DNA of 64,000 nt from Trichobilharzia szidati (taxonomy: Eukaryota > Platyhelminthes > Trematoda > Strigeidida > Schistosomatidae). The stretch is taken from contig OX235271.1 in the NCBI GenBank assembly GCA_944472155.2, positions 27,722,977-27,786,976 of the forward strand, given 5' to 3'. Each line of letters opens with the position of its first letter. The stretch's first letter is position 1. The notes beneath the pieces are model-generated. The model ran no database searches. It saw nothing but the letters and a program-made list of their open reading frames with translations, and had not been told where the DNA came from. This document shows, one piece after another, positions 43,507 through 54,442 of this stretch. The position numbers and the translations under genes are program-made.

Positions 43507-43741
43507 ATTAGTCTATTGTCCCCAATATCTCTGTTTATTTATAATCTATTTTTAAATTTATATATTATCGCCAATATTTTCCTCCTTACAATGTATTATG
43601 AAGAATACATCAGATACAATATATTGTACTGCACGCCCAGAATTTCGTACTGTATACTAGTACTTTTTCAAAGAATTACACAAGAGTTCCGCCATCAGCA
43701 TAGTTCTAGCACTGACTAAAATACGTTCACCTAAACCAAAT

Positions 43742-43978
43742 GACGTGCATCTATGGTTCAGCGGTAGAATGTTGTCCAAACACGCACTTGATTGGGAGTT
43801 CGAATATCGGCCGGCGCACATCTCTACCTCTCCGAGCCGGATATAAGCCCGACAGAGAGGGAACGTTAGGATTCAAGCCAGCAACCCTACTCTGTAGGGA
43901 AACGCCAATGAGATGGAAACTTCAGAGCACAAGCTTGAAGTCGTATGCTCCACTCGGAATACAAAGAAATAAAACAAT
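43742..43978 (+). repeat. SINE-A copy
   Basis: Plus-strand copy with head (box A atggttcagcggtagaatg), a degraded box B (ggagttcgaatatc), the body and tail (gtatgctccactcggaatac, then aaagaaataaaa). Confidence 0.8.
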
Positions 43979-44189
43979 CGAAATACCAAATGACGTCATC
44001 AGTAGTTAAATGCAGCTGAGATCATAGATGACGCAAATGACTTCAAGTTAATTTCAAAGTACTTCACCTTCACTACAGGTTACGTACCTGACGGTTAGTT
44101 ACTGAAGTACTCATCAACCTGCTGTTCGCTTCGAATTACTGAAGACTTATACTTTTTAAAGAGTTTTGACGATGTTTAGAAAGAACTAT

Positions 44190-44425
44190 TCTCCACTGGT
44201 TCACTGACAGAATGCTGGCCGACCAAACATTTGGTCCGAAGCTGAATTCCTGACAGATGCATTATTAAAACCCGCTTTACCAGTAGAAAGGCCCATAAAG
44301 AGGGAGGGTAGGATGTGAAGCTAGCAGCTTCAACCTGTAAATAAATGCCTCTAGTGCTAAAATTTCAAAGCATAATGCCTGAATCCCTAAGTTACATTTG
44401 GGACACAAAGGAATGAAAGGAATCG
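44190..44425 (+). repeat. SINE-A copy, worn head
   Basis: Plus-strand copy. The head is decayed (ccactggttcactgacag, then tgaattcctgacag). The body is recognisable (aaagagggagggtaggatgt). The tail is ttacatttgggacacaaagg. Confidence 0.68.
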
Positions 44426-44439
44426 AAGAGAATTACTTG

Positions 44440-45600
44440 AGATGAAATGAAGAATATCACTAATCAAGTTGGCTTTACCGATGGAATCGGTCGATCGGTC
44501 GTCTTTCGGCATAGAACTTTGCACATATGTGTGGCAGTTCAAGTCGCCACACTCCATGTACCACACAAAGCAAGAAGAGAGAAGAGAAGAAAGTAGGAGA
44601 AATGCATAATAGAGACAGTAAACAGAGGTGTGAAACAAAGGAATAGTAATAACGAAGAACAAAACAGTTTCATTGGAAATCATAAGTCACAAGGAGTGAA
44701 TGCATCTGCGACAGACATTGAGAACGATTTTGAGCCATGTCACCAATTGTTTCCAGCCATTGGTTTTTACCGTCCCGAGGACCCCAACCAGTCAGGAAGT
44801 CTACACCTTCCTACATGGCTTAAGCTAACTGTTGTGGATTTCATTAACTGGTGCCATGTTTTCGTTTGACCGCCGCTAGCTCTTTTCCAGCCTGGCCCTA
44901 TGTCAGCTTACATTACCCGTCGAGGAAGGCGATGACTAGGTATACGTAACACATGTCCTAACCATCTCAGTCGATGTAATTTCACAGCATCGTCGACTGA
45001 TTTCCCCTTCTTACCTAGCACTCGACGCCTAACCTCAATATTGCTCACCTTATTATACCACTTCACGCGGGAGATAGAATGCAGACACCTATGATCAAAG
45101 ACAGCTAATCTTTTCATGTCTTCCACTCTTAATGGCCAGGTGTCTCAGCCATAAAGGAGGACGGAGCGGACTGATGAGTAGTACACACGCCCTTTGGTCG
45201 ATAGTCGGATATCACGTCTACGCCAGAGACGGCGTAAACTGGCATATGCAAAACTAGGCCTCTGTATCCGTACTCAGCTGAGATTTCGTCAGAGATCAAC
45301 CCGTTGGCACTGGCTGATGGTACTTCCCAAGTAAGTGAAGCGGTCAACGTGCTCTACCACTTCACTTCCTATTTGTAATCTAGGGGTCGGTGAAGTCCAA
45401 TCCTGCAGCATCATCTTACATTTTACAGGGGCGAATCGCATGCCAAACATACGAAGATTGTTGCTCAAGGTGTTCAGTAGACTCTGCATTTTGTCAGCGT
45501 CCTCGCCTAGAAGGACTATGTCGTCCGCATATTCTAAGTCGACGAGATTATTCCCTGGTAGCAAGTCAACCGATGGAATACCGCACTATTTAACACCTCT
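44440..45600 (-). mobile_element. Second non-LTR LINE family, minus strand, 5' truncated
   Basis: Minus-strand copy of the family at 55678-57000. 45289-45564 encodes reverse transcriptase motif C and beyond (LVDLEYADDIVLLGEDADKM; YADD intact), then HVDRFTYLGSTIS. A break follows near 45290, and 44908-45126 encodes the C-terminus (KLHRLRWLGHVLRIPSHRLP). 44570-44870 is the 3' part. Several stops. Clade not determined; the C-terminal WLGHVLRM-type motif occurs in several non-LTR clades. Confidence 0.82.
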
Positions 45601-45744
45601 CTCCTATGCACTGTATTTCATGACTGAAAGGCAGCAATATGTTGTGTTTCACTGCATTGCTATTTAGAAGACAAGGGATATGTACCTTCCATTCCGCGAT
45701 CAAAATACACAAAGCAAGGTTTATTTTGTAGATATATTATTAGG

Positions 45745-45893
45745 TTGGACCATAGATTGATATCAGCCAGAGAAGCACTGAGGACCAGGGAGAACTGGAC
45801 AGTGGACTGCATCCAGTCGGGAATGAGAACAAAGTCCCCGCCGATGACATCGTTTGGTGGTTGCACTAAATTTACCATCTGGTGGAAATTAGA
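45745..45893 (-). repeat. Smα-like SINE fragment (left arm of an inverted pair)
   Basis: Minus-strand fragment with tail (attgatatcagccagagaag) and traces of the hammerhead region (gagaactggacagtggactg). No functional core. Confidence 0.55.
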
Positions 45894-46115
45894 ATTTATG
45901 GACCATTGAATCCGGTCCCAATGGCTGAATGGTATACTAGCTTACCTTGCAACGGAAGGTCCTAAGTCCGAACCCCCTGTTGTGGGATACATACTGATGA
46001 TGATTCGCAAACGAAGAAGAAACAACTGTCTAGTACTCCCTGGTTCTTAATGGTTCTATAACTGATATCAATCCATGGTCTAATGTGGAACAAACAGAAC
46101 CTCTACAAAACTAAT
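45894..46115 (+). repeat. Smα-like hammerhead SINE (right arm of an inverted pair)
   Basis: Plus-strand copy with box A (cccaatggctgaatggtata), box B (gtccgaacccc), and a hammerhead near 45990-46040 in which GAAA survives but stem II (ATTCGC/GAAGAA) does not pair. The tail is clear. Confidence 0.7.
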
Positions 46116-46452
46116 TGTTGAAGATATATTATCAGTTATTACTTCAACCTGACACAATAATGTGGTACAAATACACGAGAAAGAAATGCCGACAGAAATC
46201 AATCATTTCGGCAAAACATTTTTTTAAAACGTTTACTTCATTGCACATGAATGTACTTCTGCATTTGATTTTCTCGACAAGAATAAATGCTTGACATGAA
46301 AAAAAATTATTTTTGTTTTACACCTGTATTCAGGAAGCTTAGATAGTTTAATGAGGTTTTCAATGTTTAGATCAATGCGAGGTGCGATTTTGCCACAGGG
46401 TTTCACTTGAGAACCGAAATTATTCAGATCACAATATGCGATCTGCTTGATT

Positions 46453-46801
46453 GTTGGTATTAGATGGTTGGAGGCAATCGGCAGTAAGCCTTGGACCTAG
46501 GTTTCGTGCTAGTTGGCACTCATCAGCAAGGCGTATCTGTAACCTTGAAGGAACTGATGTCCCTTCTGAGATTCGAACCCGCGTCACCCAGTGCTGCAGT
46601 CAGAGACGTTACCACTGAGCTATTCCAAGGCTTCCTGCCGATTGCCTCCAACCATCTAATACCAACAATTCACAGTGCACCGTAATGGCGAGCCACCTAG
46701 CATGGTGGTGACATTGCAAACATGACTGATAGAATTCAGTCTGCACCGAAGATAGGACTAGACACATTTCACTAGTTACTGACTAGTGTGCAATCAAAAG
46801 A
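46453..46801 (-). mobile_element. SINE-C: tRNA-like element with inverted repeats and an intact hammerhead
   Basis: A 349-bp insertion bracketed by a perfect 13-bp duplication (gatctgcttgatt at 46440-46452 and 46802-46814). The flanks rejoin to a sequence seen uninterrupted at about 18395-18425. 42-bp inverted repeats (46453-46494 and 46625-46666, one mismatch) enclose a minus-strand tRNA-like unit with box A (tagctcagtggtaacg, about 46605-46620) and box B (gggttcgaatctc, about 46567-46579). A complete hammerhead lies at 46488-46532. A body of 135 bases (46667-46801) lies outside the repeats. Other copies, all broken, are at 29085-29290, 31680-31795, 55085-55270, 59885-60040 and 63050-63200. 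I know of no described family with exactly this layout. Confidence 0.85.
46488..46532 (-). ncRNA. Hammerhead ribozyme with complete consensus core
   Basis: Read on the minus strand from 46532. Stem I 5' strand GCCTTG (46527-46532), core CTGATGA (46520-46526), stem II GTGC and GCAC (46516-46519 and 46506-46509) with loop CAACTA, GAAA (46502-46505), a short stem III ACC/GGT with a two-base TA loop (46495-46502), cleavage base C after GU (46494), stem I 3' strand CAAGGC (46488-46493). All core positions fit C3 U4 G5 A6 N7 G8 A9 / G12 A13 A14 / U16.1 H17. Type I topology (open stem I). It lies sense to the PDE9 transcript. Confidence 0.88.
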
Positions 46802-47329
46802 GATCTGCTTGATTCCATAAATGACTGTCAAGAAAGTGCATAATTGCAAAAAATTATACACTACTGTTTGATTAAAAATAAGTAGTTGGACATCAACCAG
46901 TATCTCTAGACAACGAGATTATTGAAGTGATCTGCACACAGTACGGCCGTGTGTCATTCATTTGGGAATGCGCTTATCTGAAGCGTACCGGTTCTGACTC
47001 AACTAAGAAAGAAAGTCGAATCATTTCAAACCACCTGGATTCTGGCTTGGTATTTAGGGGAACTGGTGTCTTGTGTTTCAGGATTGTGTTCGACTGAGAA
47101 ATTGCGTTCAGTCGGGCTTCTGGACATGCCTTTTGTGATGAGTGTCAAGAGATATGAAACACGTTTTTATACCAATTACCTGTTAACTAACACCAGATAC
47201 TGAGGTAAATTGAACTGCAGGGCAAAGTATCATCGTGTCAACGAGTTCACTGACTAAACTGTCTGCCTGAGTAACTAATTTTCGATCAATGCACTTAAGA
47301 TTAGATAAATGTCATTAGTGAGTGAATCC

Positions 47330-48085
47330 TACAATTCGTTAACTCTCGCATTCTGCCTATTATTCTCTATTGTTCCCCCTTAGTTTTTCCCGGGCTACTG
47401 AAGAAAGACTATAACATATTAGGCAGGATGTTAAATGTTGTCAGCAGGGTAGGCAACGTGCCACTTAACCAGCTTGTTAATATTCTGGTCGACAGGCACA
47501 TGGACTCATGTGAAAAATGGGCCAAATCCATTTTATCTAACTCACACCACCCTCTTCACTCACAACTCTCCCCTTCCATCTCATCAGGCGAAACCAGAAG
47601 CCTATATAGAAAACTATATGCTAGCACCAGCAAGTACAAAAACTCAATCATACCCTACTTAGGTCGTGCTCTGTGCGATAAAGAAAGCATTAGGCGTGAC
47701 ACCTATAATTCATTAAATAGTCAGTAGAACAACTGAATGTCGTCTTTCCAACTCAAATCATTTATAGGTACAACATTTTCTTTCTTTCTTTTCCTTTTCT
47801 CTCTCTCTCTCTTTTCCGTTATGTGCTGCTTTGTTTCTTTCTCGCACTTACGCCAGTAAATATGATAGCAACTACTTTTCTAACACCTTCAAACACTGTT
47901 CAACTTTGACTTTGCTACCGACATGCCAATGTGTTGTTGTAATAATGAACTGAGATTTCCTCAATCTATGTAGTATTCTATTTATTGATAATGTACTAAC
48001 TGGATGCCATACTGTAGTAAAAATGCTGAGAATTCTATTCTGTATCACAAGTACTGTTTTGGAATAAAGTAAATTATTATTATTA
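47330..48085 (+). mobile_element. CR1-like LINE, ORF2 C-terminus and 3' end
   Basis: A 5'-truncated copy. The open frame 47428-47727 (LNVVSRVGNVPLNQLVNILV, then HPLHSQLSPSISSGETRSLY, ending RRDTYNSLNSQ) is homologous to, but diverged from, the CR1 frame at 37505, so it is a different subfamily. The 3' end has aatgctgagaattctattct and gaataaagtaaattattatt. Confidence 0.85.
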
Positions 48086-48249
48086 TTAATTCATTCACGC
48101 AGAATTACTAACTTTTCTCATGTTGTTATGTATGAATAATCTGAGGTAGACTTAAACGTCAAAGCATGCATGATGAATAAATTAACACTATATTGGGTTT
48201 ACTACAACTGCTTATAGTAATTTACATTCAAAACATGTTTCTATATATT

Positions 48250-48625
48250 TTAGGATTTCATCATGAGCTGACATCAGTTAGAGGACCATTGCAAAACCTG
48301 CAGGCAGTACTAGACATCTGTTTCGTCAGCCTAGTTTGGGACTCTTCAACGGTACTCACCCACCGCCAGGGTTAGAACCCAGGACCTTCTAGTTAGCTAT
48401 CTCGTGGACCATTAAGCCACTGGGACGCGATTCAATGGCCAGCCCATGAATTTCAACTTCTACCAATCCACAATATGGCGCTACCACTAGCGAACGTAAT
48501 CGGCGAATATTTGTCCTCACTCACACCCGACCTGCTGTACCCCACTGGTCACGACTTCTAACCGATATCAGTTCACGATGAAATCCTGAAACCAATCAAA
48601 TCCCTGCAAACCAACACTTGAATTT
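48250..48625 (-). repeat. Smα-like hammerhead SINE, with a second tail fragment
   Basis: Minus-strand copy with tail, hammerhead near 48300-48358 (GAAA kept, core C3 replaced by T), box B relic (gggttagaaccc), box A complement (ccattaagccactgggac), and leader. At 48560-48625 a plus-strand tail fragment (gatatcagttcacgatgaaa to caaaccaacac) follows, making a partial inverted pair. It ends 33 bases before the PDE9 exon at 48658. Confidence 0.78.
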
Positions 48626-48657
48626 ATATTTATACTAATTAATGAAAAAACACTTAC

Positions 48658-48744
48658 CAACCAGCGTTTCAAAGTAAGCGGATTAATATTGAATTCTGCA
48701 ACCAATCCCAACTCACTATACATGTGCTCCAGTAATGCCAGCAT
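48658..48744 (-). CDS. PDE9A: PDE9-like phosphodiesterase, catalytic-domain helices
   Basis: An 87-base, 29-codon phase-0 exon on the minus strand with a TTTTAG acceptor and a GTAAGTG donor. It encodes [20 protein letters not shown] followed by LKRWL, matching the PDE9 segment LEHMYxxLGLVxxFxINPxTLxRWL just before the metal-binding HNFRH motif. The next exon (23793-23980) continues the protein without a gap. The intron between them is 24.7 kb and contains the complete hammerhead at 46488-46532 in the same orientation as the gene. Confidence 0.92.
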
Positions 48745-49079
48745 CTAAAAATATTTTAAAAAATAAAATAAAGTTAGATATTGTAAACCCAACTTCTAAA
48801 AATAAATTTTGCCGTTCATCATTAGTCACTGCCTTCAAGAGAAATATCCTGAGTGTCCTGAAGTTCTAATGAAAAAGTGGTGACCCGATAGAGTTTCAAT
48901 AAGTCAGATGTATGGACAAATACTCACTCAACACAGTTATTATTACCACGATAATAGCTTGATTCCAAACAGTACATTTGGTACAAATATGGAATTTTCA
49001 GCATGTAATTCAATATTGCATTTAATTTTCTCATTATAGTGGCAATAATTAAAATAGAGCATTTACATTATTTAGATAA
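48745..49079. other. Intron with a CR1-like tail relic
   Basis: Near 48970-49045 a minus-strand CR1 3' end relic (tggaattttcagcatgtaat) is visible. Otherwise nothing recognised. Confidence 0.45.
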
Positions 49080-50080
49080 AGCAATAAGAAGGCGTAATTT
49101 GTCTGAATCGTGTAATGTATTTGCGCGTACAACACATTTCGAACAATCTGATTACACACACACGGACTTGTCATAGGAATATAATTGAAATTAATAAAGA
49201 GGTAAGAGGTGAGAAAATAGACTTAGATCAAGTTAAAAGGACACATTGAAGGTCAAGATAACAATGAAAACCACTAAACCAAATAACAGAGGTAATAATA
49301 CATCTGCTATGGTATCAAAACAAAATTTACCAAAGAAGGTTTAATGTGATGACGAATTGTTTTTGAACGTATAAAGGTGGTTTAAACTTCCTAATTGCCA
49401 GCTAGGGCTTCCACAAACTTTAGGATACACCCCAAACACGTTTTATAGATAGGTTCAAAAGATCTGTTAACGTCAATTATATGTCCTGTCTGTATAATAT
49501 GTTTCGCAATAGAACAGCTGGGTCTTCTGTTCTCACCGTTAATAGGTTCTGAAGATTCCATTTGTTTCTGGAGCCATTTAGGAATCCGCTCTGAAGCCCT
49601 TACTTGCAGAGATCGATGAGTCCTCCCTATGTATGTGTGTCCAGCTCTTCTAAAAATTGACGTTAACAGATCTTGTAAACCTATCTATAAAACGTGTTTG
49701 GGGTGTATCCTAATATCTGTGGAAGCCCTAGTAATTAGAAAGTTTAAGCCACCTTTATGCGTTCAAAAACAATTCGTCATCACATTAAACATTCCCTGGT
49801 AAATTTTTTTTGATACCAGGCAGGTGTACTATTACCTCTGCAATTTGGTTTAGTGGTCTTCATTGTTATATTGACCTTGTATATGCCCTTTTAACTTGAC
49901 CCAAGTAGTTTATTTTCTCACCTCTTACCTCTTTATTAATTTCATATATATTCCTATGACAAGTCCGTGTGTTTGTGATCAGATTGTTCGAAATGTGTTG
50001 TACGCGCAAATACATTACACGATTCAGACAAATTACGTCTTCTTATTGCTTTATCTAAATTCATAAAGGGAACTAATTGT
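49080..50080. mobile_element. Penelope family B 3' ends joined in inverted orientation
   Basis: 49080 to about 49665 is the minus-strand 3' part of the family (starts aagaaggcgtaatttgtctg; contains the complement of the SSIAKHI region at about 49490-49530). About 49670-50080 is the plus-strand 3' part (cagatcttgtaaacctatct to acgtcttcttattgctttat). The element is therefore a tail-out inverted arrangement of about 410 bases per arm around 49665, and no reverse transcriptase remains. Confidence 0.8.
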
Positions 50081-50167
50081 TTTAAATTTACATTATTAAT
50101 AGTTTACATTAGTAATATTGTTCTATAAGAAGTAAATATAAAATTAAATCAAATGAAAATATTAGTG

Positions 50168-50365
50168 ACAATGTGTGCGTCGGTGGCACAGCGGTTAGGA
50201 CTCTCGCCGACCATGCACATGGTCCAAGGTCCGACCTCCTGTCGACGCACACCTGATATTAATGGTCGGCCTGCAAAATTTGGGCTGCCGAGACCACATG
50301 CTGAAAATTCTATACTTGTAACAAAAATACGGTGTGGAGTCAAGCTAGAGAAAGAAAAACAATAA
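50168..50365 (+). repeat. SINE-B copy
   Basis: Plus-strand copy with box A (tggcacagcggttaggac), a mutated box B (aaggtccgacctcc), the body (atggtcggcctgcaaaattt), and a CR1-like tail (atgctgaaaattctatac, then aatacggtgtgg). Confidence 0.84.
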
Positions 50366-51115
50366 CGTTTACTTAGAGTTTCTCAGTAAATTGGTAATTT
50401 CCTGTCTTACAATTTTCTCATCACAGAAAAATTGTATTAAATGAATTATCGTAGAGTATTTTTACTTAGTTGTCCCAGCACACAGTCTTCTTTAGTTTCT
50501 CCTAGTTATACCCAATGAGATGTAAGGAGAGAGTTGTGTATGGAGAGGATGTTCAGCAACTGACAGGACAATATTTGCTAATTTCTTGCGGGAATCCAAG
50601 TGTCTCTCTACAGTAGTATTGACGAGTCGGTTTAGCGACACCCCACTCGCCCTACTGACGGCCTCTTAGCACCCTACGCACTATAACAAAGTCTTTCTTA
50701 AGTGTCCCGGGAAAGTTTAAGGGGGAGTAGTAAAGAAGTACTGGCTTTTCCAATGCTCTATCTTCCCCCTTGTTTTCATGTGTCTGTGTAATCGTTTCAG
50801 TTATGAGTGACGCTGGGATAAGGCTATCAGAGTAGTATTCGTTAGCCCATTAAGTTTGAATTACTAGCAGTGAATTACTAAGGAATGTACCTCTGAACAC
50901 ATCCAGCATAATGTGTCAGTCTACCGATGACAGTAACTTATTATGAAGACAGTTTGATCCTGTCTATCTATTTCCACAGTTAACCCCGCCAACTTTACTA
51001 GTTCGCTTGTTTTCCAGTCGATCCTAAGCCTGGGAATAGAGGAAAAATTGACCGCGGAACTAGCGACTCTAACCTGGAAAATCAAACCAGTCGCTACAGA
51101 AAGTTCAAGACACAA
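50366..51115. other. Intron, possible CR1 relic on the minus strand
   Basis: Around 50640-50720, aaccgacacaccactcgc-like and taagtgtcccgggaaag resemble the complement of the CR1 C-terminal domain (compare 31790-31880), so a worn minus-strand CR1 fragment is likely. The remainder is unrecognised. Confidence 0.45.
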
Positions 51116-53216
51116 TAAAAAAAAAATATAAAAATATCTAATATTCTTCACCAGAATCGGAGAGATGAAATGACACAGGCTGGTGAAAGCCTTCGGAAAG
51201 CCAGTCAACCAATGTGTCTTCTATCAATAAAGTCAAAAATAAGGATGGGGACGTGGAATGTTCGTCCATTGTACAAGGCTGGGAAGGCTGCACAGGCAGC
51301 CAAAGAAATGAGAAGATACGGCATGGAAATGCCAGGGATCTGTGAGAGCAGGTGGAATGGATGTGGACCACCGAAATTGTCAACGGTTGAGTCAGTAGTC
51401 TACTCCAGTCCCTCGGACAACAACCACGAGCCCACAGAGTACAATGCACTGAATAAAGAAGTGAAGAAGAGTGCTAGGAAAGACAAAAGACAATTCTACG
51501 ACACACTGACAGGCGAGAGAGATTTCAGAACACTGTATTAGGTAAGCAGATTTTTTTCGGGGAAGAGATCGACACAGATGAAACCAGCGAAAAATAGTGA
51601 AGGGGACCTAATTAACACAGACGAGAAACAAAGACAATGAGCTGGTCACTTCAAAGGACTCTTGAATCGATCATGACCTGCAACTCGTCCAAAAATACCA
51701 CCAACAACACGCATAGAAATGCCAGTAAACACTTACCTTCCAACAAAAGTAGAAGTCTTGAATGCAGTCAAGCTAATGAAATCCCAGAAGGCAGCAGGAC
51801 CAGACGGAATTCTCCCTGAAGCTTTGAAAAATGACGCAGAAACTGCAGCGGATACGCTAAAGCCATTATTACAAAAGCTTTGGAAGAAAGGCTACCTTGT
51901 CAAGCTACCAAAGAAGGACGACTTACGCCCCTGCGAGGACTGGCGTGGAATAATGCTCTTGTCCGCATCACGTAAAATACTATGTCACGTCATCATGGAG
52001 AAAATAAAGTATGCACTAGATGCAGAACTCAGCCTGACGGAACAAGCTGGATTCAGGAAAGGCAAATCGTGTGCTGATCAAATTGCAACTCTACACAACA
52101 TCACCGAACAAAGCATAGAATGATAGGCAAACCTGTATCTCAGTTTCATCGACTCTGAAAAGGCTTCCGACAGTTCTGACAGTGAAGTGATTTAGAATTC
52201 ACTTCAACACTACGGAGTCCCACAAACCTTTATCAACCTTAGTCGACACATCAAGTGATTCACAGAGGAAAATTCAGGGATGACATTGAAGTGAAGACAA
52301 GAGCAAGACAAGGCTGACTTCTATCACCGATGTGGTGGTTTACTAGATTATGAGCTGTGCTGTGCGTCGGGAACGAGAATACAAGGGTACGTTAAACAAA
52401 TAAGAAGACTCTAGAAGATCTGGATTTCCCGAATGATTCATGTCTAATATCACAAAAACGCGAAGACTTACAGGTGAAAACTAACAAGTTGGGAAAATAG
52501 ACGGGCAGTGGAGACAAGACTTTAAGCTAACATAAAAACGGAGGAGGTAATGAAAATAACCAACCAGTAACAACCAGCTCCAATCATCATGAAATTTAAA
52601 AGAAGTCACTTCCTTCACTTATCTAGATAGCATCGTATCAACTACAGGCAACAGCACGGATGAGGGTGTCAAAGCCAAATGGGGTTGGAAAGTCAAGACA
52701 GACCTTCATCACTCTGAAATCAGTTTGGAAATCTTCTGCACTCAATATAAGCAAACGAAATTCTGATTTTCAACATCAATGTTACGTCAATTCTTCTATA
52801 TGGGTCACAAACTTAACGTGTGCCTCACGAAAAGCATTTCTAACCAGTTGAAGGTCTGTCTTCTCTGGCTCCATGCTGAAGATCAGATGGCCAGAAAGAA
52901 TCAGCAACAAGAAACCCTGGGAATGGACCAACCAAGAAACGATTGCTCAAGAAATAAGCCGAGATGAATGGAGGTGGACTGGACACACTCTGAGGAGACC
53001 GTCAGGTGATATCATGTAACAACAGGATCTCGAGGGGAACCCCAATGAGAACAGACCAGTGAAAAATCCAATGCTAACATGGAGGAGGTCCTGTGAGGAG
53101 GTAATGAAGGCCTATAGGCAATAGTGGGGCCAGCTAAAGAATAGAATGAAGTGGAGATGCATTGTTGAAGCCCTATGCTGCACTCAGAACCCAAGGGAAA
53201 AATAGTTATAATAATA
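51116..53216 (+). mobile_element. RTE-like LINE, endonuclease start to 3' end, internally deleted
   Basis: The most complete RTE copy. 51170-51541 reads an APE-type endonuclease N-terminus (IRMGTWNVRPLYKAGKAAQA, then PGICESRWNG). It then jumps, probably by deletion near 51420, into the linker (LNKEVKKSARKDKRQFYDTL). 51719-52123 holds the N-terminal RT region (QKAAGPDGILPEALKNDAET, then YLVKLPKKDDLRPCEDWRGI and EQAGFRKGKSCADQIATL). Motifs A to C downstream are shredded (LDFPNDSCLISQK near 52420). The 3' tail is ccctatgctgcactcag, then gaacccaaggg. Confidence 0.88.
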
Positions 53217-53462
53217 GTCCCTGCCAGTAGGATCACTGTAAACTATGTAAAGATTGAGTTGTTTACACTAACAAAGACAAGTATTCAGCTATTGATAAAC
53301 ACTATTCAGAAATTTGTTGTACAAGGTCATTTAGTTACAAAGGTCACATAATGTTAAAATGTGTCTAGTATTGCTCCTGTGAGCTTGATCGTTTAACATC
53401 TTCAGGTCTAACTTCAGTTTGAAGAACACATTAGCATCAAAAACATCCGTCTAAGCTATAAA

Positions 53463-53665
53463 TATGTGCGTCGGTGGCACAGTGGTTAGGACTCTCGCCG
53501 ACCATGCACATGGTCCAGGGTTCGATCCCCTGCCGATGCACACCCGATATCTATGGTCGGCCTGCTAAATTTGGGCTACCGATATCCATGCTAAAAATTC
53601 CATACTTGTACTGAAAATACGGTGTGGAACCAAGCTGTAATCAAAATAAATAAAAATTAAAAACT
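53463..53665 (+). repeat. SINE-B copy, well preserved
   Basis: Plus-strand copy with box A (tggcacagtggttaggac near 53474-53491), box B (agggttcgatcccc near 53517), the body and CR1-like tail (ccatgctaaaaattccatac), ending in A-rich sequence. Confidence 0.86.
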
Positions 53666-53669
53666 AAAT

Positions 53670-53810
53670 AAAAATCAAACTCCGGTGGATGAGTGCTGTT
53701 GAAGAGTCCTAAACGAGTATGAAAAAGCTCTCCAGTACCCCTTGGTGTTCCAGCGATTCTCTAACTGACGTCAGCTTGTGATCACACTTGTAACAAATCA
53801 GCAAAGCTTA
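53670..53810 (+). repeat. Smα-like SINE fragment
   Basis: Plus-strand hammerhead region (about 53687-53735) and tail. The core C3 is T, GAAA is partly kept (tatgaaaaagc), and stem II is broken. Confidence 0.6.
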
Positions 53811-54024
53811 CAAACGAATAACATGGGTGCCTATGAACTTAAGTATATCTATCTTCACTCAATCAGAGGTGAGTATTTGAATAAATGAAGATTCTAGTGG
53901 CTTGCACTTAACAGATGTGAAATCTTTGCCGTTAAATTAACTGTGAAAAACAATTATTCAACTGCCAAACAACTTATTATTTTTTTCGTAAGATAAAATT
54001 TCATTTGGTGCTGAAAAAACACCG

Positions 54025-54345
54025 ATTTTGAAATTGATTACGAATTGATTTCAATTACAGTTAATCATTGAAAAACCACTGAGTACTGGACAGCTACCTC
54101 ATCCTCGTCTGGGATACTTCAACAGTATCCTCCCTTGATACCAAAAGGGGTCGAACCCAGAACCTCAATTTTTTGAGGTGAGCCCATCAACTATTCAGCT
54201 AATAGGAGACGGGATCCAATTACCTATCAGTTCTGACTACCAATAATTTGCCATACCTAGCGCGGCAGCCAACCGGTCGCATCGGACAGGTATTTGTCTC
54301 GACACCTAACCTGGCGAACCCCGTTGGCGGTGACCGAAACACTGA
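54025..54345 (-). repeat. Smα-like SINE, diverged
   Basis: Minus-strand copy with tail, hammerhead region near 54085-54145, box B complement (gggtcgaacccagaacc), box A relic and leader relic (gacaggtatttgtctcgaca). The ribozyme core is lost. Confidence 0.65.
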
Positions 54346-54442
54346 GATAATTTCAGTTATTTCTATTAATAACTATTTTCTAATCTCCTGCAATTTATAA
54401 TATTTATGCAACAATAAAGATTGAGGTTTTGCAGATTCTTAC

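Larger units (their letters stand above)
41880..43740 (+). mobile_element. CR1-like LINE, split by a small Penelope element
   Basis: Plus-strand CR1 C-terminal ORF2 relics (42118-42351: FLSDYEQRLNTRFFPLISSD, then LKCRNSRIPDLACILCD, the same domain as AKVILSDSEHPLYSQLFPCI at 37870). It is followed by 3' non-coding sequence interrupted by the Penelope element at 42389-43506. Confidence 0.72.

Noticed and set aside
45335..45667. 110-codon plus-strand frame, and its equivalent at 55876-56199 on the minus strand
   Set aside because: Both are antisense to the reverse transcriptase of the second LINE family; they resemble each other only because the LINE copies do.
49120..49180. Possible hammerhead in the terminal sequence of Penelope family B (also 12660-12720, 50000-50030)
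   Set aside because: The motif reads GAAC where GAAA is required and no CTGANGA core with a pairing stem I could be found.
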